From Clostridiales bacterium (GTDB taxonomy: Bacteria; Bacillota; Clostridia; Lachnospirales; JAQSXR01): a stretch of DNA of 64,000 nucleotides. The position numbers were made by a program, and so were the translations under genes. The notes below the pieces were generated by a model, which was given only the letters and a program-made list of their open reading frames with translations, searched no databases and was not told the DNA's origin. Below, in pieces: positions 41,142 through 50,180 of this stretch (positions within the stretch are counted from its first letter, which is position 1; each line of letters starts with the position of its first letter). The DNA is taken from the NCBI GenBank assembly GCA_029256575.1, contig JAQSXR010000001.1, forward strand, positions 59,567 to 123,566, in the 5' to 3' direction.

Positions 41142-43016
41142 ATGGCATCAATAATAGACAGTTTAAATAATAATAATAAAAAAATAGAGAATCTAGATAA
41201 ATCGGAATTAAAATGTTTGGCAAAAGAAATACGTGAATTTTTAGTTACTTCGATTAGTAAAACAGGTGGTCATTTGAGCTCTAACTTAGGTGTTGTAGAA
41301 TTAACAATTGCAATGCATAGTGTATTTAATATTACTAAAGATAAATTTGTATGGGATGTTGGGCATCAATCCTATGTGCACAAAATCTTAACTGGAAGAA
41401 AAGCAGGATTTGAACGTTTAAGAAAATTAGGTGGATTAAGCGGTTTTCCAAAAACTCTTGAAAGTAGAGCAGACTCTTTTAATACAGGGCACAGTTCCAC
41501 CTCGATATCTGCAGGTCTAGGAATGGTAAAAGCAAGAGAATTAAATAAAGATAACTATAGTGTTATATCTGTAATTGGAGATGGAGCGTTAACAGGTGGA
41601 ATGGCTTTTGAGGCATTGAATAATGCAGCAAGATTAAAATCGAATTTTATTATTGTTTTAAATGATAACAATATGTCTATAGATAAAAATGTTGGAGCGC
41701 TTTCTAAGTATTTGAATTCGATTAGAACAGAGCCAAAGTATAAGAATTTCAAACAAGATATTGAAAAATTTATTAATCAAATACCAGCTGTTGGACCTCG
41801 AATGGTCCGAACAGTTAAGAAATCTAAGAATAGTATTAAACAACTATTTGTAAGCGGGATGTTATTTGAAGAATTAGGGATTAAGTATATTGGGCCGATT
41901 GATGGACACAACATAGATGAATTAATAACTAATTTTGGCTATGCAAAAAGGGTAAATGGACCTGTTTTGCTTCATGTAAAGACAACTAAGGGAAAAGGAT
42001 ATAAATTTGCAGAGAAAAACCCTGGGAAATTTCATGGAATTGAGCCTTTTGAGATTATAACTGGAAATGTATTAACGAAGAAAAAAAAGTTAACCTTTAC
42101 AGAAACTTTTTCAAACTATCTTGTAAAACTTGGTAAAGAAAATGATAAAATTGTTGCAATCTCAGCTGCAATGCCAAATGGAACAGGTATTAATAAGTTT
42201 GCCAAGGAATTTCCAGACCGTGCATTTGATGTAGGAATAGCAGAACAACATGCGGTTACATTTGCCGCGGGAATGGCTATTAGTGGATATATTCCAGTAG
42301 TTGCTATTTACTCTTCATTTTTACAAAGAGCATATGATCAGATAATACACGATGTATGTATTCAAAATCTACCTGTTATTTTTGCAATTGATAGAGCTGG
42401 TATTGTTGGAGAAGATGGTGATACACATCAAGGTATATTTGACCTTTCCTACCTATCTCATATTCCAAATCTAACAATTATGTGTCCAAGTCATAGTAAA
42501 GAACTTGAAGATATGCTGGATCTTGCGGTATCTATGAATTCACCTGTTGCGATAAGATATCCAAAGGGAAAGATAGAAGAGAATCGTGATTTAGAGTCAC
42601 ATACAAAGTTAGAAGTAGGGAAAGCAGAAGTAATAAGTAATGGGAAAGATATTGCAATTCTTGCAGTAGGCAGTATGGTAAATACCGGGCGAAAAGTAAA
42701 TGAAAATTTTCGGGCATTAGGATTTAATGTGACGGTAGTAAATATGCGTTATGTCAAACCATTTGATACGCAATTGATAGATAATATTTGTAGTAATCAT
42801 AAATATATATTCACGTTAGAAGAAAATGTTTGTGTAGGTGGATTTGGTAGAGAAGTACTAGCCTATATAAGTTCGAAAAATAATTTTTACAATGTTGTGA
42901 CTAATATATCTTTAGAGGATAAATTCATTGAACACGGTACGCGAGACGAATTATGTACGATATGTGGATTAGATGAAAATACAATAACAGAGAAAATACT
43001 TACAGTAATTAAGTAA
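41142..43016 (+). CDS. dxs: 1-Deoxy-D-xylulose-5-phosphate synthase
   Basis: Thiamine-diphosphate enzyme that starts the MEP isoprenoid pathway from pyruvate and glyceraldehyde 3-phosphate. It has 624 residues. The GDGALTGGMAFEALNNA motif with Asn at NDNNMSID binds Mg-ThDP. The pyrimidine-binding half has DVGIAEQHAVTFAAGMA, RAGIVGEDGDTHQGIFDL and a C-terminal transketolase domain (VVNMRYVKPFD). TAGGAGG precedes the ATG. It lies downstream of ispA in the same orientation, with OLE/oapA between. Confidence 0.97.
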   Translation: MASIIDSLNNNNKKIENLDKSELKCLAKEIREFLVTSISKTGGHLSSNLGVVELTIAMHSVFNITKDKFVWDVGHQSYVHKILTGRKAGFERLRKLGGLSGFPKTLESRADSFNTGHSSTSISAGLGMVKARELNKDNYSVISVIGDGALTGGMAFEALNNAARLKSNFIIVLNDNNMSIDKNVGALSKYLNSIRTEPKYKNFKQDIEKFINQIPAVGPRMVRTVKKSKNSIKQLFVSGMLFEELGIKYIGPIDGHNIDELITNFGYAKRVNGPVLLHVKTTKGKGYKFAEKNPGKFHGIEPFEIITGNVLTKKKKLTFTETFSNYLVKLGKENDKIVAISAAMPNGTGINKFAKEFPDRAFDVGIAEQHAVTFAAGMAISGYIPVVAIYSSFLQRAYDQIIHDVCIQNLPVIFAIDRAGIVGEDGDTHQGIFDLSYLSHIPNLTIMCPSHSKELEDMLDLAVSMNSPVAIRYPKGKIEENRDLESHTKLEVGKAEVISNGKDIAILAVGSMVNTGRKVNENFRALGFNVTVVNMRYVKPFDTQLIDNICSNHKYIFTLEENVCVGGFGREVLAYISSKNNFYNVVTNISLEDKFIEHGTRDELCTICGLDENTITEKILTVIK

Positions 43017-43027
43017 TAGGTGGAATT

Positions 43028-43831
43028 ATGAAAGAAAGATTAGATGTACTACTTGTTGAACGAAATTTAGCTGAATCAAGGGAAAAAGCAAAAACGATTA
43101 TAATGTCTGGAAATGTATTCGTTGATGGCCAAAGAGAAGATAAAGCTGGAACAAATATTAATACAGAAGCTATTATTACGATTAAAGAGAATCCTTTAAA
43201 ATATGTGAGCAGAGGTGGGCTAAAGCTTGAAAAAGCTATGGCCAATTTTGATATATTAATTGAAGGTAAAATATGTATGGATGTTGGAGCATCTACGGGT
43301 GGTTTTACAGATTGCATGTTACAAAATGGTGCCACAAAAGTTTATTCAGTTGATGTTGGTTATGGACAACTTGCTTGGAAGTTAAGACAAGACGAAAGAG
43401 TTGTATGTATGGAGAAGACGAATGTTAGATATATGACACCGGATAAGCTTCAAGAATTAGTATCCTTTGCATCTATTGATGTATCTTTTATTTCATTATT
43501 ATTAGTACTTGGCCCAGTTAGAGACATTTTAGAAGATGATGGACAGATTGTAGCACTGATAAAACCACAATTCGAAGCAGGGCGTGAAAAAGTTGGAAAA
43601 AAAGGTGTGGTACGTGAAAAAGCAGTTCATATTGAAGTAATTGATAAAGTGATTAATTATGCACTCAAAAACGGTTTTTGTGTAAAAAATCTTGAATTTT
43701 CACCAATTAAAGGGCCTGAAGGAAATATTGAGTACCTTGTTCACTTAAATAAATCGAGTGAAATTCAAAATTATGAAGATTTGTGCATAAATATAGCTGA
43801 AGTAGTTGCAAAAGCACATGAAAACCTATAA
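43028..43831 (+). CDS. TlyA-family rRNA 2'-O-methyltransferase (YqxC)
   Basis: 267 residues. The S4 RNA-binding domain (3-62: RLDVLLVERNLAESREKAK, SGNVFVDGQ) is followed by an FtsJ/RrmJ-type methyltransferase with the SAM motif MDVGASTGGFTDCML and catalytic-type residues in ASIDVSFISLLL, LIKPQFEAG and SPIKGPEGN. Mycobacterial TlyA 2'-O-methylates 16S and 23S rRNA; hemolysin activity named in old annotations is doubtful. It starts 11 bases after dxs. Confidence 0.92.
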   Translation: MKERLDVLLVERNLAESREKAKTIIMSGNVFVDGQREDKAGTNINTEAIITIKENPLKYVSRGGLKLEKAMANFDILIEGKICMDVGASTGGFTDCMLQNGATKVYSVDVGYGQLAWKLRQDERVVCMEKTNVRYMTPDKLQELVSFASIDVSFISLLLVLGPVRDILEDDGQIVALIKPQFEAGREKVGKKGVVREKAVHIEVIDKVINYALKNGFCVKNLEFSPIKGPEGNIEYLVHLNKSSEIQNYEDLCINIAEVVAKAHENL

Positions 43832-43879
43832 TATATATTATATATAAAAGATTCTAGCATCGTATAGAGGTGATCGTAT

Positions 43880-44752
43880 ATGAATAATTTTTGCATAATT
43901 ACTAACATCCCCAAAGATAAAGATTTGAGGATGACAAAATTAATAAAGAATTGGCTAGAATTACATAATAAAAAAGTATATATTCCAGATGAACTAGCTA
44001 AACTTCTCGGAGAAACAAATTCTTTTTCAAAGGTTGAAGATATTGCAGGAAAGGTAGATTGTGCTATTATTCTCGGTGGAGATGGAAGCATACTCGTATC
44101 AGCGCGTGAGTTTGCATTACAAGACGTTCCAATAGTTGGGGTTAATTTAGGGACATTAGGCTTTTTGGCTGAGATTGAAAAAGAAGATGTAATTAGTGTT
44201 CTAGAGAATATAATTAACAAAAAATTTATAATTGAAAATAGAATGATGATTGCAGTAGAAGTTATTAGAGATGGTGAAGTAATAAATAGGGATATTGCGC
44301 TTAACGATGCTGTTATTACCAGAGACGGAGCGTCAAGGATTGTACATTTAAAGTCATTTATAAATTCAGAGTTATTGGATGCATATGAAGCGGATGGAGT
44401 TATTGTTTGTACACCAACGGGATCTACTGCATATAATTTATCTGCTGGTGGTCCTATCTTACATCATGATTCTGAAATGATGGCGATTACCCCAATTTGT
44501 CCACATACATTAACTTCAAGAAGTATTGTTGTTTCAGCAAAAGATACTATAACAATATTAGTGGATAACATTCGCAAAAAAACATGTGAATCAAACTTAT
44601 TATCATTAGACGGACAAGTAAATTATGAAGTAATACAAGGGGATATTATCAAGATTACGAAATCTGATTTAATCACTAAACTACTAATTCTAAATAGAAA
44701 AAATTTTTATGAAATACTTAGAACTAAAATAGGAATGACAAAGGAGGTTTAA
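43880..44752 (+). CDS. nadK: NAD kinase
   Basis: 290-residue enzyme phosphorylating NAD to NADP. GGDGS in IILGGDGSIL is the nucleotide motif with the catalytic Asp. VNLGTLGFLAEIE, NDAVITRDGASR, and the Gly-rich TPTGSTAYNLSAGGPI complete the family pattern. GAGGTGA lies before ATG 43880. It is embedded between tlyA and argR as in many clostridia. Confidence 0.95.
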   Translation: MNNFCIITNIPKDKDLRMTKLIKNWLELHNKKVYIPDELAKLLGETNSFSKVEDIAGKVDCAIILGGDGSILVSAREFALQDVPIVGVNLGTLGFLAEIEKEDVISVLENIINKKFIIENRMMIAVEVIRDGEVINRDIALNDAVITRDGASRIVHLKSFINSELLDAYEADGVIVCTPTGSTAYNLSAGGPILHHDSEMMAITPICPHTLTSRSIVVSAKDTITILVDNIRKKTCESNLLSLDGQVNYEVIQGDIIKITKSDLITKLLILNRKNFYEILRTKIGMTKEV

Positions 44753-44754
44753 TA

Positions 44755-45216
44755 ATGAAAATAGATAGACAATCTAAGATTATACAACTAGTAAATGAAA
44801 TGGAAATAGAGACTCAAGAGGAATTAGCTGAAAAGCTTACGGCTTCTGGGTTTACAGTTACGCAAGCTACAGTTTCAAGAGATATTAGAGAACTAAGATT
44901 AACCAAAGTAACGAACGAAATTGGTAAACAAAAATATTCAATTCAACCTTCAACGGAAAATCAGTTAAATGATAAATTAATCAGAGTACTTAAGGATGGT
45001 TTTGTGTCTGCCGATAGAGCACAAAATATTCTTGTTATAAGAACGGTTTCCGGTATGGCAATGGCGGTTGCAGCTTCTTTAGATGCGATACGTTTTAGCG
45101 AAATAGTAGGTTCGATTGCAGGGGATGACACGATTATGTGTGCGGTTAGAACGAATGAAGATACAATTACAGTTATGGAAAAGATAAATAAAATTATTAG
45201 AAGTAATGAAAAATAG
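44755..45216 (+). CDS. argR: Arginine repressor
   Basis: 153-residue hexameric, arginine-responsive regulator. The N-terminal winged helix has VTQATVSRDIRELRLTKV (recognition helix with Ser-Arg). The C-terminal core has VLVIRTVSGMAMAVAASLD and GSIAGDDTIMCAVR, where the paired Asp residues bind L-arginine. AAGGAGG overlaps the end of nadK, two bases separating the genes. Confidence 0.95.
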   Translation: MKIDRQSKIIQLVNEMEIETQEELAEKLTASGFTVTQATVSRDIRELRLTKVTNEIGKQKYSIQPSTENQLNDKLIRVLKDGFVSADRAQNILVIRTVSGMAMAVAASLDAIRFSEIVGSIAGDDTIMCAVRTNEDTITVMEKINKIIRSNEK

Positions 45217-45293
45217 TATATTAACAGAACGGGTATAAGTAGAATGGATACAAAACGACTAATATAGATCGGATATGAATAAGGGGGAGTAGG

Positions 45294-46982
45294 ATGCTAC
45301 TAAATTTACATGTTAAGAATTTAGCATTGATTGATGAGATTGAGGTAACTTTCGATAACAATCTAAATATCTTAACGGGAGAAACAGGAACTGGAAAATC
45401 AATTATTATTGACTCTATTAGTATTGCTCTTGGCGGAAAAATGAACAAAGATATTGTTCGTAGTGGAGCAGAGTATGGTTTGGTAGAATTATTATTTTCT
45501 ATTTCGAATCAAATTACAATAGCTAGAATAAAAGAAATGGGTTATCCAGTTGATGATGGAGAAGTTTTGATTTCTAGAAAAATAATGAATGGAAAGAGCG
45601 TGTGTAGGCTAAATGGGGAGTCTATTACAGCAACAAATTTAAAAATTTTATCCGAGTATTTAATTGATCTTCATGGTCAACATGAGCATCAATCGTTACT
45701 CAACAAATCAAAACATCTTGAGATCCTAGATGAATTTTGTGGTGAGGCTTTGAAAGATCCAATCAAAGAATTAAGAAGTACATATGATACGTTAAATGAA
45801 TATAAGAAAAAATTGTTAGATTTGGATATAGACGAAGAAAAGAGAAATAGAGAGATATCTTTTATTGAATATGAAATTTCTGAGATTGAAGATGCAAAGC
45901 TAAAAAAAGATGAAGATATTGAGATTACATCTCGATATAAATTAATGTCTAATTCTAAAACTATTACAAGTGCAATTAATAATGCATACGAGTTAACTTC
46001 GGATTCTGGGAATTCAAATCTATTAGGAGCGTCAAATTTAATTGGAAAAGCCATTAAATTTATAAAAAATGTAGAAGCATTTGATTCGAAAATTAGTGAG
46101 TTAGTTGAAGAAATCGAAAATGTAGATACTTTATTGAATGATTTTAATAGAGAAGTGTTAGACTATGTAAATGATATGACTTTTGATGAAGAAATTTTTA
46201 ATGAAGTAGAAGAACGATTTGATATAATAAATAATCTTAAAAATAAATACGGTAATAGTATAGAAGATATTATTAACTATTGTATCTTGCAAAAGGATAG
46301 ATTAGAAATATTATTAAATAGCGAAGAATATTTAGAAGAAATAAAGTCTACGATCAATACTTTGGAAAACAAGGTTAGAAAAATTTGTGAGTCGATTACA
46401 AAAATTAGATTATCAAAATCAAAGATAATAGCGGAGCAAATTAAAAATGCTCTTGTAGAATTAAATTTTTTAGATGTTCAATTTGAAATATGTATGAAAC
46501 CGACAGACAAGCCAACACGAAATGGTAATGATGATGTAGAATTTCTAATATCAACAAATCCAGGTGAAGAAGTTAAACCACTTCAAAGAGTAGCTTCTGG
46601 TGGTGAACTATCAAGAATAATGCTTGCGATAAAATCAGTATTAGCTGAGAATGATAATATAGAAACACTTATTTTTGATGAAATAGATGTTGGTATTAGT
46701 GGTAGAACTGCTCAAAAAGTTTCTGAAAGGCTTGCAGTAATAGCAAAAAATCATCAAGTTATTTGTATTACGCATTTACCACAGATTGCAGCAATGGCAG
46801 ACGAACATTATTTAATTGAAAAAATAACAAATAAGGCAAAAACTTATACAAATATAAAGCGGTTAGATGATAATTCTTCCATAATGGAGCTTGCAAGACT
46901 TCTTGGAGGTGTTGAAATAACTGATACTGCAATACAAAATGCAAATGAAATGAAAATTATGGCTCAAAAGAAAAAGGTGTAG
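45294..46982 (+). CDS. recN: DNA repair protein RecN
   Basis: SMC-like ATPase for double-strand break repair, 562 residues. Walker A GETGTGKSIIIDS near residue 30, a DLHGQHEHQSLL segment, a long central coiled coil (about 160-370), ABC signature VASGGELSRIMLAI, Walker B TLIFDEIDVGISG and the H-loop THLPQIAAMADEHY. AAGGGGGAG is upstream. Part of the conserved argR-recN-spoIVB-spo0A run. Confidence 0.96.
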   Translation: MLLNLHVKNLALIDEIEVTFDNNLNILTGETGTGKSIIIDSISIALGGKMNKDIVRSGAEYGLVELLFSISNQITIARIKEMGYPVDDGEVLISRKIMNGKSVCRLNGESITATNLKILSEYLIDLHGQHEHQSLLNKSKHLEILDEFCGEALKDPIKELRSTYDTLNEYKKKLLDLDIDEEKRNREISFIEYEISEIEDAKLKKDEDIEITSRYKLMSNSKTITSAINNAYELTSDSGNSNLLGASNLIGKAIKFIKNVEAFDSKISELVEEIENVDTLLNDFNREVLDYVNDMTFDEEIFNEVEERFDIINNLKNKYGNSIEDIINYCILQKDRLEILLNSEEYLEEIKSTINTLENKVRKICESITKIRLSKSKIIAEQIKNALVELNFLDVQFEICMKPTDKPTRNGNDDVEFLISTNPGEEVKPLQRVASGGELSRIMLAIKSVLAENDNIETLIFDEIDVGISGRTAQKVSERLAVIAKNHQVICITHLPQIAAMADEHYLIEKITNKAKTYTNIKRLDDNSSIMELARLLGGVEITDTAIQNANEMKIMAQKKKV

Positions 46983-47096
46983 CTTTACTCTTTATGGTTT
47001 ATTTGCTAGTTTTATTTTTTCACATATACAGATAATAAGAACAAGAGATATACGTTAGTGTATATCTTTTTGCTTACTATGGAAGGATGTGGAAGA

Positions 47097-48374
47097 GTGA
47101 ACAGCAGAAAAAGAAAGTATAGACAAGTATTGTCTATCATAACAGCATTCACATTATTAGCATTAGGTGTATTTGTAGGTCGAGAATTTATAGAGTACAA
47201 CTTACCTAATAATATCAATATAATTGCTGGTGAAGAAAACAATTTGGGTTTCAAACTTCCAATTAGTATTGATATTACACAATGTGAGCAAGGAACACTT
47301 CGAATAAGTAATGAAGATGAAGATGAATCTAGTTATATTGATCTTCGTAAAGAATTTACTGTACCAAGTAGCCAAACAGGAAATTATAAATTAGAATTTA
47401 AAATGTTTGGTATTTTTAGACTAAAAAGTGTTGAATTTTCAGTTGTAGAAAACAAAGAAGTATATGCACTAGGAATCCCGTCAGGAATGATAATCAATAC
47501 GGATGGTGTGTTAACACTGGGAACAGGTATTGTTAAAGGCGATGACGGCATTGATTATGAGCCTTGTAAGAACAGAATTGAAGTTGGAGATTATATCATT
47601 AAAGTAAATAACAAAACAATACAATCAAAGGAAGAGTTAATAAAGATTGTGGAGAGCGAAGGAAATAAGGATGTAGTAATTTCGATTAGACGTGATGGTG
47701 AAATTAAAAATGTAATTATTACACCAGCTTTATCGAAAGTTTTAGGAAAATATAGAATAGGTTTATGGGTTAGAGATGATACACAAGGAATAGGTACAAT
47801 TACGTATGCTACAAAGGATGGTAAATTTGGTGCTTTAGGGCATGGAATTACGGATGTAGATACAAAAGATTTAATGGATATTTCAGATGGTGAAATATAT
47901 AAGACTAAAATATTAGAAATTATAAAAGGAAAAAGTGGAAAGCCAGGTGAAATATCTGGAGTAATTGTTCCGTCAAAAGATAATAAAATTGGTGAAATTA
48001 ATGAAAATACATCTTTTGGTGTTTTTGGTACTTTATCAAAGAGTTATTTAAATAGTCTTGATAAAGTTGCTTATCCGATTGCATACAGGCAAGATATAAA
48101 AATAGGTGATGCAATTGTAAGAAGTACACTTGAAGGAGAAACACATGATTATCAAATTAAAATAGTAAAGATTTATAGAAATTCTATCGATAACAAAAGT
48201 ATGATAATTGAAATAGTAGATGAGCGATTATTGGGTATAACCAACGGAATCGTACAAGGTATGAGTGGAAGTCCAATAATACAAGATGGAAAGCTTATAG
48301 GAGCAATTACCCATGTGTTTATTCAAGATTCAAAAAGAGGATACGCAACTTTCATCGAAAATATGATAAAATAA
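47097..48374 (+). CDS. spoIVB: Sporulation signalling protease SpoIVB
   Basis: S55 serine protease secreted from the forespore; in B. subtilis it cleaves SpoIVFA and so triggers pro-sigma-K processing. One N-terminal membrane/signal segment (VLSIITAFTLLALGVFVG), a PDZ domain around residues 125-200 (GDYIIKVNNKTIQSKEEL), then the catalytic His in ALGHGITDVD and Ser in GMSGSPIIQDGKL. The start is uncertain: GTG 47097 with GGAAGG ten bases before is preferred, and ATG 47079 would add six residues. Its presence fits a SigK that carries a pro-sequence in this window. Confidence 0.94.
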   Translation: MNSRKRKYRQVLSIITAFTLLALGVFVGREFIEYNLPNNINIIAGEENNLGFKLPISIDITQCEQGTLRISNEDEDESSYIDLRKEFTVPSSQTGNYKLEFKMFGIFRLKSVEFSVVENKEVYALGIPSGMIINTDGVLTLGTGIVKGDDGIDYEPCKNRIEVGDYIIKVNNKTIQSKEELIKIVESEGNKDVVISIRRDGEIKNVIITPALSKVLGKYRIGLWVRDDTQGIGTITYATKDGKFGALGHGITDVDTKDLMDISDGEIYKTKILEIIKGKSGKPGEISGVIVPSKDNKIGEINENTSFGVFGTLSKSYLNSLDKVAYPIAYRQDIKIGDAIVRSTLEGETHDYQIKIVKIYRNSIDNKSMIIEIVDERLLGITNGIVQGMSGSPIIQDGKLIGAITHVFIQDSKRGYATFIENMIK

Positions 48375-48376
48375 CG

Positions 48377-48401
48377 ACTCGGCGTAAAGCTGAGTTTTTT
48401 T
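48377..48401 (+). terminator. Terminator after spoIVB
   Basis: ACTCGGC (48377-48383) pairs with GCTGAGT (48389-48395) including one G-U pair, followed by TTTTTT. Confidence 0.87.
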
Positions 48402-48466
48402 GACATAGGACTATATACCTATTGACGTTTAAACTAAGAATGGTGTAAGTTAATAGAGTAATAAAG

Positions 48467-48484
48467 TTTCGACGTAATTCGACA
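48467..48484. promoter_or_regulatory. Spo0A-box cluster upstream of spo0A
   Basis: TTCGACA at 48478-48484 is an exact reverse-strand match to the Spo0A box TGTCGAA. TTTCGACG at 48467-48474 is a near match 11 bases away. They lie in the 261-base gap before spo0A and point to autoregulation. Confidence 0.6.
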
Positions 48485-48573
48485 AAATATATTTTTATAT
48501 AATAATGCAAAACCTTTAATAAAAAGACTTTAGAAAAAAATTAAATGTAATAAAAAATCCTAATTTTACTAGT

Positions 48574-48580
48574 TGTCGAG
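48574..48580 (+). promoter_or_regulatory. Additional Spo0A-like box
   Basis: TGTCGAG differs from the TGTCGAA core at the last base. It is 83 bases before the spo0A start codon and on the opposite strand to the upstream pair. Confidence 0.45.
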
Positions 48581-48662
48581 AAATGCGATAGGATAACCTT
48601 GAATAACAAATCCAATAAACTTATAATAAGTGAGTAGGAAAAATTTGAGTGGAGGGAACAAA

Positions 48663-49463
48663 ATGGAAAACATTAAAGTTTTAATTGCAGACGACAATGA
48701 TAAAATGCGAGGTTTATTATTGAATATTCTTAAAGGGGAGCGAGATATTACTGTCGTTGGCTGTGCAGAGGATGGGGAGGAAGCTGTAGAGTTAATTAGA
48801 AAAACAGAACCTGATGTAATTTTATTAGATGTTATTATGCCAAAACTAGACGGTTTAGGTGTATTAGAAGCTATATCCCAGGATCCAACTATTAGAAAAG
48901 CACCAACAGCTATTATGATAACAGCTGTAGGTCAGGAGAAAATAACAGAAAAAGCTTTTCAATTAGGGGCACAATATTATATTATGAAACCATTTGACAA
49001 TGAAAGCATAATAAGAAGAATAAAGCAACTTAAAGGTAAATTTGAATTTATTAAGCAAGATCTTCAAGTTCAATCATTAAGTGCTATCGAAAAACAAAAT
49101 GAAAATTCATTAGAAGCAGAAGTAACGAATATTATACATGAAATTGGAGTTCCAGCACATATTAAGGGCTATCAATATTTGAGAGATGCTATCATAATGT
49201 CAGTTGATGACATGGAAGTATTAAATTCAATAACGAAGCTTTTATATCCTACAATTGCTAAGATGCATAAAACTACCCCTTCTAGAGTTGAAAGAGCAAT
49301 TCGACATGCTATAGAAGTTGCGTGGGGACGCGGAAATATGAATACAATTGATAAACTATTCGGATATACCATAAATAATGGCAAAGGCAAACCAACAAAT
49401 TCAGAATTTGTTGCTTTAATATCAGATAAATTAAGACTTGAACGTAAAGCGAAAGTATCATAA
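48663..49463 (+). CDS. spo0A: Master sporulation regulator Spo0A
   Basis: 266-residue response regulator. The receiver domain (1-125) has the acidic pair in LIADDNDK, the phospho-Asp in [14 protein letters not shown], and the conserved Lys in YIMKPFD. The C-terminal sigma-interacting DNA-binding domain has [40 protein letters not shown] and [11 protein letters not shown] 48663 follows TGGAGGGA; an upstream in-frame TTG gives an extra 11 residues without support. Phosphorelay kinases are not adjacent, though an orphan kinase lies at the left of the window. Confidence 0.97.
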   Translation: MENIKVLIADDNDKMRGLLLNILKGERDITVVGCAEDGEEAVELIRKTEPDVILLDVIMPKLDGLGVLEAISQDPTIRKAPTAIMITAVGQEKITEKAFQLGAQYYIMKPFDNESIIRRIKQLKGKFEFIKQDLQVQSLSAIEKQNENSLEAEVTNIIHEIGVPAHIKGYQYLRDAIIMSVDDMEVLNSITKLLYPTIAKMHKTTPSRVERAIRHAIEVAWGRGNMNTIDKLFGYTINNGKGKPTNSEFVALISDKLRLERKAKVS

Positions 49464-49471
49464 ATAAAAAA

Positions 49472-49504
49472 AACTAACTTAGGTAGATAAGTTAGTTTTT
49501 TTTT
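49472..49504 (+). terminator. Terminator after spo0A
   Basis: AACTAACTTA (49472-49481) and TAAGTTAGTT (49488-49497) pair perfectly, then T7. Confidence 0.93.
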
Positions 49505-49589
49505 GGAATCAAATACTATTATAATAAAAAGAATTGAGAGCATACTAAAAAGGTAATACAAATACAACGCTAAAAAGGAGAAATCAATT

Positions 49590-49775
49590 ATGCCTAATAT
49601 TACAGAATTAGAACTACAAAATTTAAAACATCTTATTGATGGTCATGACACAATATCACACAAACTTGAACAGTATGCTTCAGTAGCAACTGATCCAGAA
49701 GTAAAACAATATTTTACAAAAAGTTCACAATGTGCAGCAGATACAAAACAAAAACTTATGACATTTTTACAATAA
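49590..49775 (+). CDS. Small CotF-like spore coat protein
   Basis: 61-residue helical protein: ITELELQNLKHLIDGHD, SHKLEQYASVATDPEVKQYF, then QKLMTFLQ. This helix pattern is that of the first half of ferritin-like CotF coat proteins. It is the first of a two-gene unit (12-base gap) after spo0A. AAAAAGGAGA precedes the ATG. The coat assignment comes from resemblance and the partner gene. Confidence 0.72.
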   Translation: MPNITELELQNLKHLIDGHDTISHKLEQYASVATDPEVKQYFTKSSQCAADTKQKLMTFLQ

Positions 49776-49787
49776 GGAGGAACGAAT

Positions 49788-50039
49788 ATGCTTAACGATA
49801 AAGTAATGGTTGCAGATGTTTTAGCAGGTATGGATGCAAACTTAAAAAAATATGCTGGATATATTGCACAAACAGATAATATCGAATTAAGAAATACGTT
49901 AGAACAAATTAGAAATACAGATGAAATTTCTCAATTTGAATTATATGATATAGCAAAAGCAAGAAACTATCATCAACCAGCACCAAAAGCTCGTAGAGAA
50001 GAAATTGATATGGTAAGACAAGCAATTCAACAAGGATAA
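49788..50039 (+). CDS. CotF family spore coat protein
   Basis: 83-residue helical protein: KVMVADVLAGMDANLKKYAGYIAQTDN, RNTLEQIRNTDEISQFELYDIAKARNYHQPAPKA. The last part is typical of the Coat F family, in which a YY(Q)PA-type segment follows the helix bundle. It probably pairs with the preceding 61-residue protein to complete a CotF-like bundle. TAAGGAGG precedes the ATG. Confidence 0.8.
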   Translation: MLNDKVMVADVLAGMDANLKKYAGYIAQTDNIELRNTLEQIRNTDEISQFELYDIAKARNYHQPAPKARREEIDMVRQAIQQG

Positions 50040-50050
50040 TATAAAGTAAT

Positions 50051-50180
50051 ACAATGGGGACGGTTCTTTTTGTATCATTATGATACAATGGGGACGGTTC
50101 TTTTTGTATCACTTTGATACAATGGGGACGGTTCTTATTGTATCACTTTGATACAAAAAGAACCGTCCCCACTGTATCAT
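50051..50180. repeat. GGGGACGGTTC repeat cluster (3 direct, 1 inverted copy)
   Basis: A 34-bp unit beginning ACAATGGGGACGGTTCTT is present at 50051, 50085 and 50119, with one to three changes. An inverted copy (AAAAAGAACCGTCCCC core) follows at about 50150-50180, so copy three and the inverted copy can fold into one long hairpin around ACTTT. It lies between the convergent coat and rqcH genes and its right edge touches the rqcH stop codon. GGGGACGGTTC palindromes are scattered in many Firmicute genomes and behave like REP elements; no transposase gene of that type is in the window. Confidence 0.9.

Noticed and set aside
50051-50180. CRISPR array
   Set aside because: The 34-bp units are contiguous with no unique spacers and no cas genes are near.
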